This document shows positions 18,604-28,000 of a stretch of 44,519 nucleotides of DNA, one piece after another; position 1 is the first letter of the stretch, and every line of letters starts with the position of its first letter. A program made the position numbers and the translations under genes. The stretch comes from Akkermansiaceae bacterium. GTDB taxonomy: Bacteria; Verrucomicrobiota; Verrucomicrobiia; Verrucomicrobiales; Akkermansiaceae. The notes under the pieces are model-generated. The model was not told the DNA's origin, made no database searches, and saw only the letters and a program-made list of their open reading frames with translations. The DNA lies in the NCBI GenBank assembly GCA_015062045.1, contig SUVJ01000011.1, forward strand, positions 1 through 44,519, in the 5' to 3' direction.

Positions 18604-18632
18604 ATTATAGCATTGCCGAGTGTTGATATCAA
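18604..18632 (-). promoter_or_regulatory. Near-consensus promoter of the CPBP-thiL operon
   Basis: On the minus strand TTGATA (18627-18632), a 17-base spacer and a perfect TATAAT (18604-18609) lie 11 bases before the ATG at 18592. The -35 box overlaps the stop codon of the upstream phosphopantetheinyl transferase gene. Confidence 0.7.
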
Positions 18633-19201
18633 GACGGTTTTCTGTAGGCAACTGCGCCGTAGTATCCGGGGCGTGGGGTGAATAGTTCTACCTCTGTTTG
18701 AGCGGGGGGCGGTAATTCTACTCGATTGGCGTGTAAGATAAAGGGGTAATCTAACGCTTGCCAAATGGTACTGCCGTGCAATTTAACCAGAGCCTCAGCA
18801 ATGCTCCAGCAGGAAAAAAACTCTGCTGCGTTTTCGCCGTTTTTGCGGAAATGCTCCAGCTGTTGTTCACACATAATACGGGGGGCAAGGTGGTGTAAGG
18901 AGCGGAGTTTGCGCTCTTGCTGAATATCCACCCCAATATCCGCATGGTGAAATGCCAGGCACAAGAGGTCTGCGGAGTGGCTAAGGTTGAAACAAATGCC
19001 GTTTACCAGCGGTTTGCCATGCTCGTTGAGGGTGATAATGATTTTATCGGCCGGTAAATGTAAACGGCGTGCCAGTTCTGCGCGTAACAGTGCCCTGGCC
19101 ATGCGCCGCTGCGGGGAGAATGCTTTTTCCTCTTCCGTCAGCACGGATTCATCTATGCCCGAATGTGTGAGCTCCGAAATGCTGTAGCACAGGTAATCCA
19201 T
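18629..19201 (-). CDS. 4'-phosphopantetheinyl transferase superfamily protein
   Basis: Such enzymes move the phosphopantetheine arm from coenzyme A to a serine of a carrier protein. The likely start is ATG at 19201 (190 residues), one base after the stop of the preceding gene; in-frame ATGs further upstream overlap that gene. The core shows GKPLVNGICFNLSHSADLL, then ADIGVDIQ with the metal-binding Asp, then FFSCWSIAEALVKLHG. In Sfp-type enzymes the last motif is usually WxxKE; here the Lys before the Glu is Ala, while the Glu and the later Lys remain. Activity is therefore likely but not certain. It is the last gene of the cluster that starts at 24955. The carrier protein is not encoded here. 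Confidence 0.8.
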   Translation of the reverse strand: MDYLCYSISELTHSGIDESVLTEEEKAFSPQRRMARALLRAELARRLHLPADKIIITLNEHGKPLVNGICFNLSHSADLLCLAFHHADIGVDIQQERKLRSLHHLAPRIMCEQQLEHFRKNGENAAEFFSCWSIAEALVKLHGSTIWQALDYPFILHANRVELPPPAQTEVELFTPRPGYYGAVAYRKPS

Positions 19202-19202
19202 G

Positions 19203-19694
19203 TTATAGATAATAGAAGATGACATCATTGTCTGCCGTATGATAGACCGCGAAAGAGGGCGGGCGGCGCACGCCTGCAACTTCTCCCGGGTTGGCTACCA
19301 GCGTGTGCCCGTGCAGGTATTGCTCCGCAATGTGCGTATGCCCGTAAAAAACGGCATGGTGTGAGGCTGCACATGCTTTGTCCATGGCTCGCCTCGGCAT
19401 GTGGGTGAAAAAGATACGGCGTCCCTCCACCTCTATATCTGCCTCATATCCGTGGTGTACAACATTGGGGTATTGGGCAGCAATGCGTTGGTGTGCGTCA
19501 AGCTCGTATTCATTGTTGCCGAACACGATGTCTGCGGGGCGTGCCCATTCCTCCAGTAAAAGGTGCAGGGTGCGAGTTTCCACAATGTCGCCCATATAGA
19601 AGAGGCGGCTGCAACCCATCTCTGCCGCTTGTTGTAAGGCAAGTAGCAGGTTGGCTGTGTTGTCATGCACGTCTGATAGCAGGGCGATTCTCAT
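19203..19694 (-). CDS. YfcE/MJ0936-type metallophosphodiesterase
   Basis: The 163-residue protein has every motif of this small calcineurin-like phosphodiesterase family: SDVHDN (residues 7-12), YMGDIVE, FGNNEYE, FTHMPRR, YGHTHIA, and VANPGEV. These residues bind two metal ions. Family members hydrolyse phosphodiesters, and the natural substrate is usually unknown. The start overlaps the stop of the large coiled-coil gene (TAATG), and the transferase gene follows after one base. It is therefore probably transcribed with the GTPase/GAP1-like module, but nothing in the sequence shows that it takes part in that system. Confidence 0.88.
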   Translation of the reverse strand: MRIALLSDVHDNTANLLLALQQAAEMGCSRLFYMGDIVETRTLHLLLEEWARPADIVFGNNEYELDAHQRIAAQYPNVVHHGYEADIEVEGRRIFFTHMPRRAMDKACAASHHAVFYGHTHIAEQYLHGHTLVANPGEVAGVRRPPSFAVYHTADNDVIFYYL

Positions 19695-21808
19695 TATTGG
19701 GTGTTTCTATCCGTAAATATGGGGGATAGGGGCAGGGCTTGTGTCTCATCTTGTGTAAGCCCCGCTGCGCTTACATACAACACAGCAGCTCCCTTTTTGG
19801 GCGTTTTAAAGTATACGGGGCGATGCTTTTCATTGATATAACCACAAAATATGGCAGATGCGGAATAAGTTTTGCGGAAGTTCTCTGCCATTTCAGCAGC
19901 ATAGTCATGCCCGCGGTTCGTGCGGAACCAGTCTGCAAAAGCTTGCTCAGCACGGGCAACAGCAGCATCCGTACTCAGCCAGCAGCCGGGGCGCAGGTTG
20001 ATTTTGCTGCGGCGCAACAGCTCTATAAAGGACGCTGAGTGTGCTTTTAAGGTGGGGGAAAAGCGCACACCGCTCAGCAGCGGGTAGGGGTGCGCATCCG
20101 TAATTTTCAGCAGGCAAAGGTAAAGATACGCCTGCGCCAGTGCCGGGTGCTTGCCCCCCTGATAATTCAGTACACGTGTTAATAATTGAGGGATATTTTG
20201 ATGAAGGAAAAAGGAGTTGTGCTCCAGCTTTAAATCTCTCAGCAGGTTCGTGGCATCAATTTCCGTTAATCGGTAGGTGTCGTCATTCTGAAACTCCTTG
20301 TAGTTGTTTTCCGGGGAAAAGCGTGGGTCTACAGAGCTGCGACGGTAGGTGATAAAGTTTGTCTTATCAATCTCAGGGCGAATGGTGCTGTACCACGTCT
20401 CCGTGTCAGATACGTTTAACACATACACTTTTTCATTGTAAGACGGTGCGGTGAAAAGATCCGCCGGTAGTTGTAAGACGGTTTGGTCTGCCGGGAATTT
20501 TTGTGAAAAGCTTGGCGCACCGTGAACCAATACCTGCTCGGCAGCCGATAACAAATCTGCGGATATATCTCCCGCAGGGGCAGAAAAGTGGTAGGTTACG
20601 CTTTCCAACGTAGGCAGCAGTTCTTGTATTTGTAATAAGTTGTTTGCTTGCGGATAATGAGCACAGTTGAGTTGCCTGACGGCACGGCAATAGGCCGCAT
20701 AGCTGCGGTGTTCGGGGAGCCTGCTCAGCTGATAACTCAATTGTTTAATGGATTGGAGCGTATGGTTAATCTTGCCTATTTCAGCCTCAATAGGGTCACA
20801 TATGTGGGTGGAAATATCGTATAGGCTTATAACCGCCTTCATCTCTTTTAACCTGTGGCGCAGCGTTTCTTCATGCGCCTGCAAGTTGTCGGTATCTGCC
20901 TGAAAGTCTCCGCTGAGCACCGGAGGCATGGGTATAGGTTGTTCCAGTTGTTGTAAGATGGCGGCTTTGTGCGCCCTGAGCTCAGCGTACTCTCGCTTGC
21001 ATATATTTTGCCAGCGTTTCAGCAAATGGTCTCTGCCGCGTTGGGATTGATCTATGCCGTTTTCAAGCTCCAAAATCTCCGCCGGGTTTAAAGAGGTAAG
21101 CGTTTTTTTGCGAGATTCTAAGCGGGATAGTGTGGTATCAAGCTTTTTATATTGCTTTTCCTGCTGCTCAAGCCATTGCTCCGCTTGGTCAATGGTTGCA
21201 GATAAATCCTCACAAAAAAAACAGTTGATATTGCTCTCTGCGGCGCGCTTGCTTTCCAAAACGCGCTCGTAGATGGGGGCAGAAAGCGCCTCTTTTAAAT
21301 CCCGGTAGCGAGCATGGGCTCGGTAATCCATACTGTACCAGATAGCCCCTGTGGCTGTAACGGCAGCAGCTGTAATGATGATTCTCTTTGCCCATTTGCG
21401 GGAGGCTCTGCCATGCAGGGCTCCTATGCGGGCTTTGAGGGCGTTTCTATATTGTTGAGCCGCATCCGGTAATTGCTCACCGGCTTTTTTTAACGTTTGT
21501 CGGTGGGCCTCCAGCTTAAAGAGCAGTTGCTCCAACTCATCTTTATTACACAATTTAATGGCGGCCACGGGGTGGTCATCCATCATCCACTCCAGAGCTT
21601 TCAGCGCATCCTCCGCATGGGCTTTTCGTCTCTCTGCTGCCGGTAGCAGCAATCTCATGGGTTGCCCATTTTGCAAGCGTTGCATTTCTGCTTTAGCCTC
21701 AATATCCTGCGGGTTGTTTTCGATGTATTCTGCTAAGAGTTCGCGCAGCTCATCCATGCGCCCGGCGAGAGCCACACGTTTCAGATATCGCTGTATTTGC
21801 TCATCCAT
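19694..21808 (-). CDS. Large coiled-coil membrane protein, third member of the GTPase/GAP1-like module
   Basis: The protein has 704 residues. The first 138 are charged and helical, with a TPR-like start (YLKRVALAGRMDELRELLAE). One membrane segment follows (KRIIITAAAVTATGAIWYS, about 140-160). Then come some 230 residues of coiled coil (for example ATIDQAEQWLEQQEKQYKKL and LRHRLKEMKAVISLYDIS), and a mixed C-terminal half of about 300 residues that I do not recognise. No catalytic motif is visible. The cytoplasmic N-terminus and long coiled coil suggest a structural or sensing subunit spanning the membrane. It starts three bases after the stop of the GAP1-N2-like gene and ends overlapping the phosphodiesterase start, so all are one transcript. 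Confidence 0.75.
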   Translation of the reverse strand: MDEQIQRYLKRVALAGRMDELRELLAEYIENNPQDIEAKAEMQRLQNGQPMRLLLPAAERRKAHAEDALKALEWMMDDHPVAAIKLCNKDELEQLLFKLEAHRQTLKKAGEQLPDAAQQYRNALKARIGALHGRASRKWAKRIIITAAAVTATGAIWYSMDYRAHARYRDLKEALSAPIYERVLESKRAAESNINCFFCEDLSATIDQAEQWLEQQEKQYKKLDTTLSRLESRKKTLTSLNPAEILELENGIDQSQRGRDHLLKRWQNICKREYAELRAHKAAILQQLEQPIPMPPVLSGDFQADTDNLQAHEETLRHRLKEMKAVISLYDISTHICDPIEAEIGKINHTLQSIKQLSYQLSRLPEHRSYAAYCRAVRQLNCAHYPQANNLLQIQELLPTLESVTYHFSAPAGDISADLLSAAEQVLVHGAPSFSQKFPADQTVLQLPADLFTAPSYNEKVYVLNVSDTETWYSTIRPEIDKTNFITYRRSSVDPRFSPENNYKEFQNDDTYRLTEIDATNLLRDLKLEHNSFFLHQNIPQLLTRVLNYQGGKHPALAQAYLYLCLLKITDAHPYPLLSGVRFSPTLKAHSASFIELLRRSKINLRPGCWLSTDAAVARAEQAFADWFRTNRGHDYAAEMAENFRKTYSASAIFCGYINEKHRPVYFKTPKKGAAVLYVSAAGLTQDETQALPLSPIFTDRNTQ

Positions 21809-21811
21809 AAC

Positions 21812-23227
21812 TTAGTGTAATTTTTGAATAATGGGTGTCAAGTGATGATTGAGCCCGGTATCTTTTTTCAATTCTACCTTGAGGAGGGGGAATTTTTTAA
21901 ATAAAACATGCCACCTGCGCAATGCCGGTGCTTTCGTATTGTGCGCAATCCATTCATCATGCGGGTAACTCTGTGTAGCCAACATTAAATAGTATTTGCA
22001 CAATTCTGTTTCAGACAACGTTAACTCCGGGGCATGAGTGAGCAGATAAAGCAGATTATCTGCATGCCCCTCTGCCTCATTGATATCCCCGGTTAATATA
22101 CCAATGCTTTCATAAAGAACTTTGTGAGCCTCACTCTCATCCGGATTAATCATGTTTTGCAAGCGGCACAGTTGCTCATCTGCGGGTTTCCCTTTATGAA
22201 CGATAGTGGCAAACTCCTGAATCGGGAGATGCGATTTCGTGTTCATGACCTCCTCATCATTTACGGGTGCCGCTGCCAAATCTACAAAATTGCTCACTAA
22301 TCCATACACAACAACGGTAAGCAGTAACAACCCGATGATATAACGCCAAGACCTCACGCGTCTGCTGAGCGGGGGGCGTATATCAAAGGTTTCGTAGTCC
22401 GGTGCTTCTGTATACTTATATGGTTCGGCCGTCAAGTCCGGTGGTTGTATAATGGGCGCTTGTTTGGGCTCGGGCGGGGGTGGCACGGTGCCAATACCTA
22501 TAACGGAGCTTTGCGGAGCCGCAGGCTCCGTGCGTGGCGGAGTCATGCTGCTCTTTAACATGAGTACGGGTATAGATGCGGTATCTATACTGCTGATTGG
22601 CGCTACCGTGATTTCTACCTCCTCATCTTGGTTTACAGCAGCCCCGGAGAACGTGCGGAAAGTTCTTCCCCAGCCTCGGGAGGCGGACAACCACATGCTT
22701 TCATTTAACAGCAGCAAAAGGCGGTTGACAGAGATTTGTTGAGGCAGAGCAATGATGCAGGCCCCGTTGTACGGTGGTGCAAGCAACAAGGTAGCATTGC
22801 TTTTGTGCCCGGTAAGCTCTTTCCATGTCTGTTGGGCGGAGGCATCCGGCAGTTGGGAGGCCGTCATGCGAGGTTCCCCCGGGGTTATGAGTCCGGCGCT
22901 TTCTGCACTGTGTTGCCAGAATAGCACGTTATCCAATGCTGCAATAATACCGGCAGGCGTGGGGCGCGTGCTGTTTTTTTGCAGGGTTTCCACTTCATCC
23001 GGGGTGAGGATTAAGTGGTGTATGTTACAGCTTAATGCGGTGAGCACATGGTAACGCCCTGTTATGTGGTAGCAAAAATGAGCCGTTGTGGAGCAAGGCA
23101 CCCCGGCGAGCAATGTGTCACTCAGGCTCTCTATGGCAGAGCGCAGCTCGGGGTCCATGCCGGGGGATACGGCAAGTGTTTTTGCTTGCCCTTTTTCTCC
23201 GCACGCGCTGATTAGTTGATATGACAT
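21812..23227 (-). CDS. Membrane protein with a GAP1-N2-like N-terminal domain
   Basis: The likely start is ATG at 23227 (471 residues); a TTG at 23239 would add four residues. The first 220 residues follow the pattern I know from GTPase-associated protein 1 N-terminal domains: YQLISACGEKG at the start, LAVSPGMDPELRSAIESLS, then YHVLTALSCNIHHLIL, and later a hydrophobic segment (RLLLLLNESMWLS) leading into RGWGRTFRTFS. In that family these blocks read roughly 'QL.YTS..RG', 'V.A.SPG', 'HHVVL' and 'W..TFST'. A proline-rich linker (about 229-265) leads to one membrane helix (YIIGLLLLTVVVYGLV, about 296-311) and a helical C-terminal domain. The family link is from memory and needs a profile search. 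It lies between the GTPase-like gene and the coiled-coil gene. Confidence 0.65.
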   Translation of the reverse strand: MSYQLISACGEKGQAKTLAVSPGMDPELRSAIESLSDTLLAGVPCSTTAHFCYHITGRYHVLTALSCNIHHLILTPDEVETLQKNSTRPTPAGIIAALDNVLFWQHSAESAGLITPGEPRMTASQLPDASAQQTWKELTGHKSNATLLLAPPYNGACIIALPQQISVNRLLLLLNESMWLSASRGWGRTFRTFSGAAVNQDEEVEITVAPISSIDTASIPVLMLKSSMTPPRTEPAAPQSSVIGIGTVPPPPEPKQAPIIQPPDLTAEPYKYTEAPDYETFDIRPPLSRRVRSWRYIIGLLLLTVVVYGLVSNFVDLAAAPVNDEEVMNTKSHLPIQEFATIVHKGKPADEQLCRLQNMINPDESEAHKVLYESIGILTGDINEAEGHADNLLYLLTHAPELTLSETELCKYYLMLATQSYPHDEWIAHNTKAPALRRWHVLFKKFPLLKVELKKDTGLNHHLTPIIQKLH

Positions 23228-23239
23228 AACGCTACTCAA

Positions 23240-24955
23240 TTAAGCATCTGTAAACAGTGCCGGGGCGGCATGTGATAAAAACCACAAAACAGGGTCTGTT
23301 ACATGTGCGGGGGTTAATTTGCCGCCGACCGGGGCAATGAATCTTTCTGCGGTCAGGGCGTCTTCTATTTCCTCCGGCATGGTACCGAATGAGGAAACTG
23401 CAAAATAACACACCTTGTCGGAAATAGCTTCAACATTCGAGCATAATTCCGGCGTGAGTCGGAACAATAAATCCCTCAAACGCGCGGAGTTTGCGCGAAT
23501 ATTGTTTACCTTGAGAGTGCTGTTTCTGATACCGGGCAGCAGGGGTTCCGGCCCCAGCAGGTCGCTCCACAAATCGCTCTTGGTTATGATGAAGGCTATG
23601 GGAATATCCGTTTTAGTACCCGGTGGTAAATTCAGGGTCTTACGCAGATATAACTCAATATTCGTCAATAAAAGCGATTGTTTGCAGATACTGCGGTTGC
23701 GGAATCTGTGTGCCTCTGCATGATAATCTCTGATAACGTCCAAGAAGGAGGGGTCTTGCGAGGGGTCGAACAAAAAGAAAATGGTTTCTGCGTGCTTCAG
23801 AATCTCCTGATCTTCTTTTTCATCAACGGAGAGAGTGGCGTGGTAAAATACGGGAGAGTGAGAGGCGTTATCCTTGTTCAGCGTATAGGTGAAGGGACGC
23901 GGCAAATCTGCATACTCGCCGTTTTTCCATACCTTACTGCGTATTCTTTCTGTGAGAAACCCACGACCCTCGCGGAATTCTTCTGCCGTATCTGAATAAA
24001 AGACGCGTATGCGCATGTTATTGAGCGCGGCGTTCTGCTCGGGGTCTGCATCCCTGAACGGGATACCGAAATGGCGGGGCAAATCACGCTCCAACTGGTG
24101 CACCAAGGCTGCCATGTAGTAGGCTTTGCCGGCAGATTCCGTCCCGACAATGGCAATGCGGTGATGCTGCGTTTTTTCGTAAAAAGGCGGTAATTTGTGG
24201 TGACACGCAGGGCAGGCATACTCGTGGCATGCGGAGCCCATTTCGTCCAGGGGATGTTTGTCTGCCGAGTATTGAGTCGGTGAAAAGCGTTTCATGCAGC
24301 GCTCCCCCAATATCGTATCACCCAACAGGTTGGGATGCGTGGCAATGGCTTTTGCTTGCTCCGGTGCAAAAGTGTGATAACAATAGGTGCAGCAGAAGGA
24401 GTTTTTTTTGCGTTTTTCCGTATAGGGAACAACGATGTTATTCCCGTCTTTTTTACGCATGAACTCGGCAACTTCTTTGAGGTCTTTTAAGCGGTAAGCG
24501 TTGTGGTCCAGCCCATAAAAGGTGGCCAGCACGCAGTCATCATATTGATCTAGTGTTTTAAGCAGGGTGCAAAAGTCAATTTCTGCACTCCAGGCATCCG
24601 ATTGCGGATTATAGGTATACCAACAATCTGCATCAAAGTTGCCGAAGTCGGGGCGGGAGTCATCGTTGCCGTACCAGGCAATAAAGCAGCCGCCGCTTAG
24701 CACAAACAGGTAAAAACGCTCGGGCTTAATATGAGCCGTGCCGGCACTGCGGTTGCCGTTAATGGAATAGCTGTTGATTTTATTATGCGGGAAAAACCTG
24801 CATGTGCCGTTTCTTTGGGCAAATACGCCTGCGCTTTCCGCTTGTGCACGAATGCGGAAAGTGTTCTGCTTGCCTGCACCAACAGCCATAAAATCACCAT
24901 TGGAAACACGCAATTTGCCGGTCAGACAATCGTATACATACAGTTGGTCTTTCAT
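23240..24955 (-). CDS. Zinc-ribbon P-loop protein, TRAFAC/double-GTPase-2-like
   Basis: The protein has 571 residues. An N-terminal beta-rich part (1-110) could be FHA-like, but weakly. A zinc-binding region follows, with C189/C192 (CTYC) and C248/C251 (CPAC). The P-loop domain begins HRIAIVGTESAGKAYYMAAL; the Walker A GTESAGKA spans 271-278, with Ala where Ser or Thr is usual. Further matches to a family common in Planctomycetes are RDLPRHFGIPFRDADPEQN-like text, LPRPFTYTL (351-359), FFLFDPSQDPSFLD (393-406) as the Walker B/G3 strand, and IAFIITKSDLW with a TKSD G4 motif (458-461). No membrane segment is seen, so it is probably cytoplasmic. It is the first gene of the module, behind a good promoter. 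Confidence 0.7.
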   Translation of the reverse strand: MKDQLYVYDCLTGKLRVSNGDFMAVGAGKQNTFRIRAQAESAGVFAQRNGTCRFFPHNKINSYSINGNRSAGTAHIKPERFYLFVLSGGCFIAWYGNDDSRPDFGNFDADCWYTYNPQSDAWSAEIDFCTLLKTLDQYDDCVLATFYGLDHNAYRLKDLKEVAEFMRKKDGNNIVVPYTEKRKKNSFCCTYCYHTFAPEQAKAIATHPNLLGDTILGERCMKRFSPTQYSADKHPLDEMGSACHEYACPACHHKLPPFYEKTQHHRIAIVGTESAGKAYYMAALVHQLERDLPRHFGIPFRDADPEQNAALNNMRIRVFYSDTAEEFREGRGFLTERIRSKVWKNGEYADLPRPFTYTLNKDNASHSPVFYHATLSVDEKEDQEILKHAETIFFLFDPSQDPSFLDVIRDYHAEAHRFRNRSICKQSLLLTNIELYLRKTLNLPPGTKTDIPIAFIITKSDLWSDLLGPEPLLPGIRNSTLKVNNIRANSARLRDLLFRLTPELCSNVEAISDKVCYFAVSSFGTMPEEIEDALTAERFIAPVGGKLTPAHVTDPVLWFLSHAAPALFTDA

Positions 24956-24975
24956 ATAACGGCGTAATTGCCACT

Positions 24976-25004
24976 CTTATACCACATGGCAGGGGTGGCG
25001 TCAA
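24976..25004 (-). promoter_or_regulatory. Promoter of the GTPase/GAP1-like module
   Basis: On the minus strand TTGACG (24999-25004), a 17-base spacer and TATAAG (24976-24981) lie 20 bases before the ATG at 24955. Together with the terminator just upstream it separates the module from the RND pump operon. Confidence 0.65.
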
Positions 25005-25020
25005 GCTTGCAGGTTGCCAT

Positions 25021-25057
25021 AAAAACGGCTTCTCCTCCGCCGGGGGAAGAGAAGCCG
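25021..25057 (-). terminator. Rho-independent terminator of the RND pump operon
   Basis: On the minus strand CGGCTTCTC (25049-25057) and GAGAAGCCG (25026-25034) form a 9-base stem with a 14-base GC-rich loop, followed directly by TTTTT (25021-25025). It lies 24 bases after the pump gene's stop. Confidence 0.82.
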
Positions 25058-25080
25058 CCTTTAAATTAATTTATGGTGCT

Positions 25081-28000
25081 TCAGTTATGCTCGGATGCCT
25101 CTAACTTGGCATAGGCACTCACCTCATCAGGGTCTGCACCATGCTCCGCCTTTTCAATCTTACTGCGGAAGAGTTTCATCACAAAGACGAAGGAGCAGGG
25201 GATGAAGAACACGCCGATAAGGGATGCCACACTCATACCCACAACCACCACCACGCCGATGGCGTTACGCGCCAAGGCACCGGCACCTTCTGCCGTGAGC
25301 AAAGGTACGCACCCCAAAATGAAAGCAAATGAGGTCATCAAAATGGGGCGGAGTCGCATGCGTGCTGCGGTAACGGCTGCGTCAATCAACGATTGCCCAC
25401 GCTCCATCTGCAAAACGGCAAACTCCACAATCAAAATGGCGTTCTTTGCTGCAAGACCCACCAACATCACCAAACCGATCTGGGCGTAAATGTCCAAGGT
25501 AAGCCCGAACATCCACAACCCGACAAATGCCCCCAATACCGCAATGGGTACGGAGAGGAAAATGGCGATGGGCAGAGTCCATTTCTCGTACAATGCCGCC
25601 ATGATGAGGAAGGCGAACACACCGGAGAGCGTAAAGATGGTACCGAGGCCGAGGCCATCTTGCACTTTTTTCTCCTGGAAGCTCATATCCACGTATTCCA
25701 TGGCAAACTTTGTAACGTCCATGGATTCGGCAAACACCTCTTCAATGGCAGCCATGGCTTGAGCAGAGGAATAGCCTGCTGCGGGTTTTACGGTGATTCT
25801 GCCGGCGTTGTAGTTACTGTTGTGAAGCACGAACTCCGTATCTGCAATATCGGAGATAGCTACCAGTGTATCCAACGGCACCTGCTCGCCCTTGGCGTTG
25901 GTGATGTAGAAGTTGGCAATTTGGTCCGTATTGACACGGTGCACGCCGTCTGCCTGCATGTACACTTGCCATTGCTGGCCGAACTGTGTGTAGTAGTTCA
26001 CGAACCGTGAGCCGTTGAAGCACTGCAGCAGGGCATTGGCAGAAGCATAGTTGACACCCTGAGCCAAGCATTTTTCCTTGTCAATGGCAATGCTCTTTTG
26101 CGGTACTGCCGGCAGCATCATGTCGCTGGCAAGTTCAATGGCGGGGTGTGCGTTGAGGGCAGCCTCCAGTTTCTTTACCTCTTTATACAGGGTGGCCACA
26201 CCTTGGCCTTCAAGGTCTTCCAGCACAAAGGAGATGTCGTTACCCGTACCTACACCGGGAATAGCGGGCGGTGTTGTCATGAACACCATGCCATCCACAC
26301 CGCATGTGGCCAAAGCGGCGTTCATGCGCTTTAGCAGGTCGTTGGCGGTGGGCTTTTCGCCGTTTTCCATTTCGGGGCGGTCCTCAAAGTCCTTGAGCTT
26401 CACAAAGTAGGTCATGGCGTTGGTTGTCTGCACACCGATAACCAAGTTCATACCGATGATGGATACCACGGTATCCGTAGCGGGATCCGCCAGCAAGGTC
26501 TTTTCAACAATGGGGCTTTGCTCCACGAGGCGCTGCAGGGATACACCGGGATTCATGATAACACCGGCAATGAGGAATCCCTGGTCTTCCGCAGGCAAGA
26601 ACCCGCCGGGAACCTGCTTGGCCGTGGGGATAATCAGTACACCCAAGCCTACAAGGGCGGTCATGGCAATGGTGAGATTGCGGCAAAGGAAACCGCAGCA
26701 GGAGGCGAACACACCTGCCACCTTATCATATACCTTGTTAAAGCCGTTGTAGAACGGTGTGAGCAGGGATTTGTGCTCTTTCTTGGGCTTAAGCATCAAG
26801 GCAGAGAGCGCGGGGGAAAGCGTCAATGCGTTGAAGGCCGATATCAACATGGAGATGGCAATGGTAACCGCAAATTGCTGGAACAAGGTACCCGTGATAC
26901 CCGGCAACAGCACGGATGGCAGGAATACGGCTGCCAGCACCAAGGCAATGGCGACCACGGGGCCACTCACCTCTTTCATGGCGGCAAAGGTGGCTTCTCG
27001 GGCGTTCATGCCGTTCTCCATGTGGGCCTCCACGGCTTCCACCACCACAATGGCATCGTCCACCACCAAACCAATGGCCAGCACCATGCCCAAAAGACAG
27101 ATGGTGTTGAGGGAGAAACCTAAAATCGGGAAGAAGCAGAAGGTGGTGACCAGTGATACCGGCACAGCAATAAGCGGAATTAACGTGGCACGCCAACCCT
27201 GCAAGAATAAGAACACCACAAAGGCTACCAGTACCAGAGCCTCAAACAGGGTGTGGATAATTTCATCAATTGAGTCGCTTACGGACGTTGTGGTATCCAA
27301 AGCAACGAAACCGCGCATGCCTTCCGGCATAATGGCCTCTTTTTGTTTAAAGAGTTCTCTGAGGCGGGCAACGGTTTCAAGTGCGTTGGCATCTGCCGCC
27401 TGATAAATGGCTAACACCGTGCCGGGGCGGCTGTGGCCTACATCCGACTGGCCGATTCGACCCGCCAGAGAATAGCTTTGAGAACCAAGTTCAATTTTGG
27501 CAACATCCTTAAGGCGTACGGATTGCGTGCCGCTTTGATGAACAATGATATCCTTGAACTCATCTATGCTCTCCATGCGGCCCTTGTTGCGGATGGTATA
27601 GGTAAACTCCTGGCCATCGGGCATGGGTTCTGCACCCACAGCACCACCGGGGTTAATGGCGTTCTGTGAGTTGACGGCATTGTATACTTGATCAACGGAA
27701 ATGTTCTTTTGTGCCATTTTTTCGGAGTCCAGCCAAATACGCACGGCATAACGACCACCGAACACCATGACGTCGCCCACGCCTTCCACACGTTTGGCGG
27801 GATCCACCAAGTTCAGGTAGGCGTAACCGGTAAGGTCAATGGGGTTAAAGAACCCTTCGGGTGAGTCGATGGCGTAAAGCATCATCGGCAAACCGGAGGA
27901 CTGCTTAATGGTGATACCCATTTGAGATACAACGTTGGGCAACTGGGATGTTGCCTGGCTGTATTTCATATAGGTGAGCTGCTGGTTGGTGTTAGCATCC

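Noticed and set aside
25393..27403. Plus-strand open frames of 200-214 codons opposite the RND pump gene
   Set aside because: Their translations are rich in His, Gly and Gln or Ala, Thr and Met, as expected from reading membrane-protein codons backwards. The pump gene is continuous and complete.
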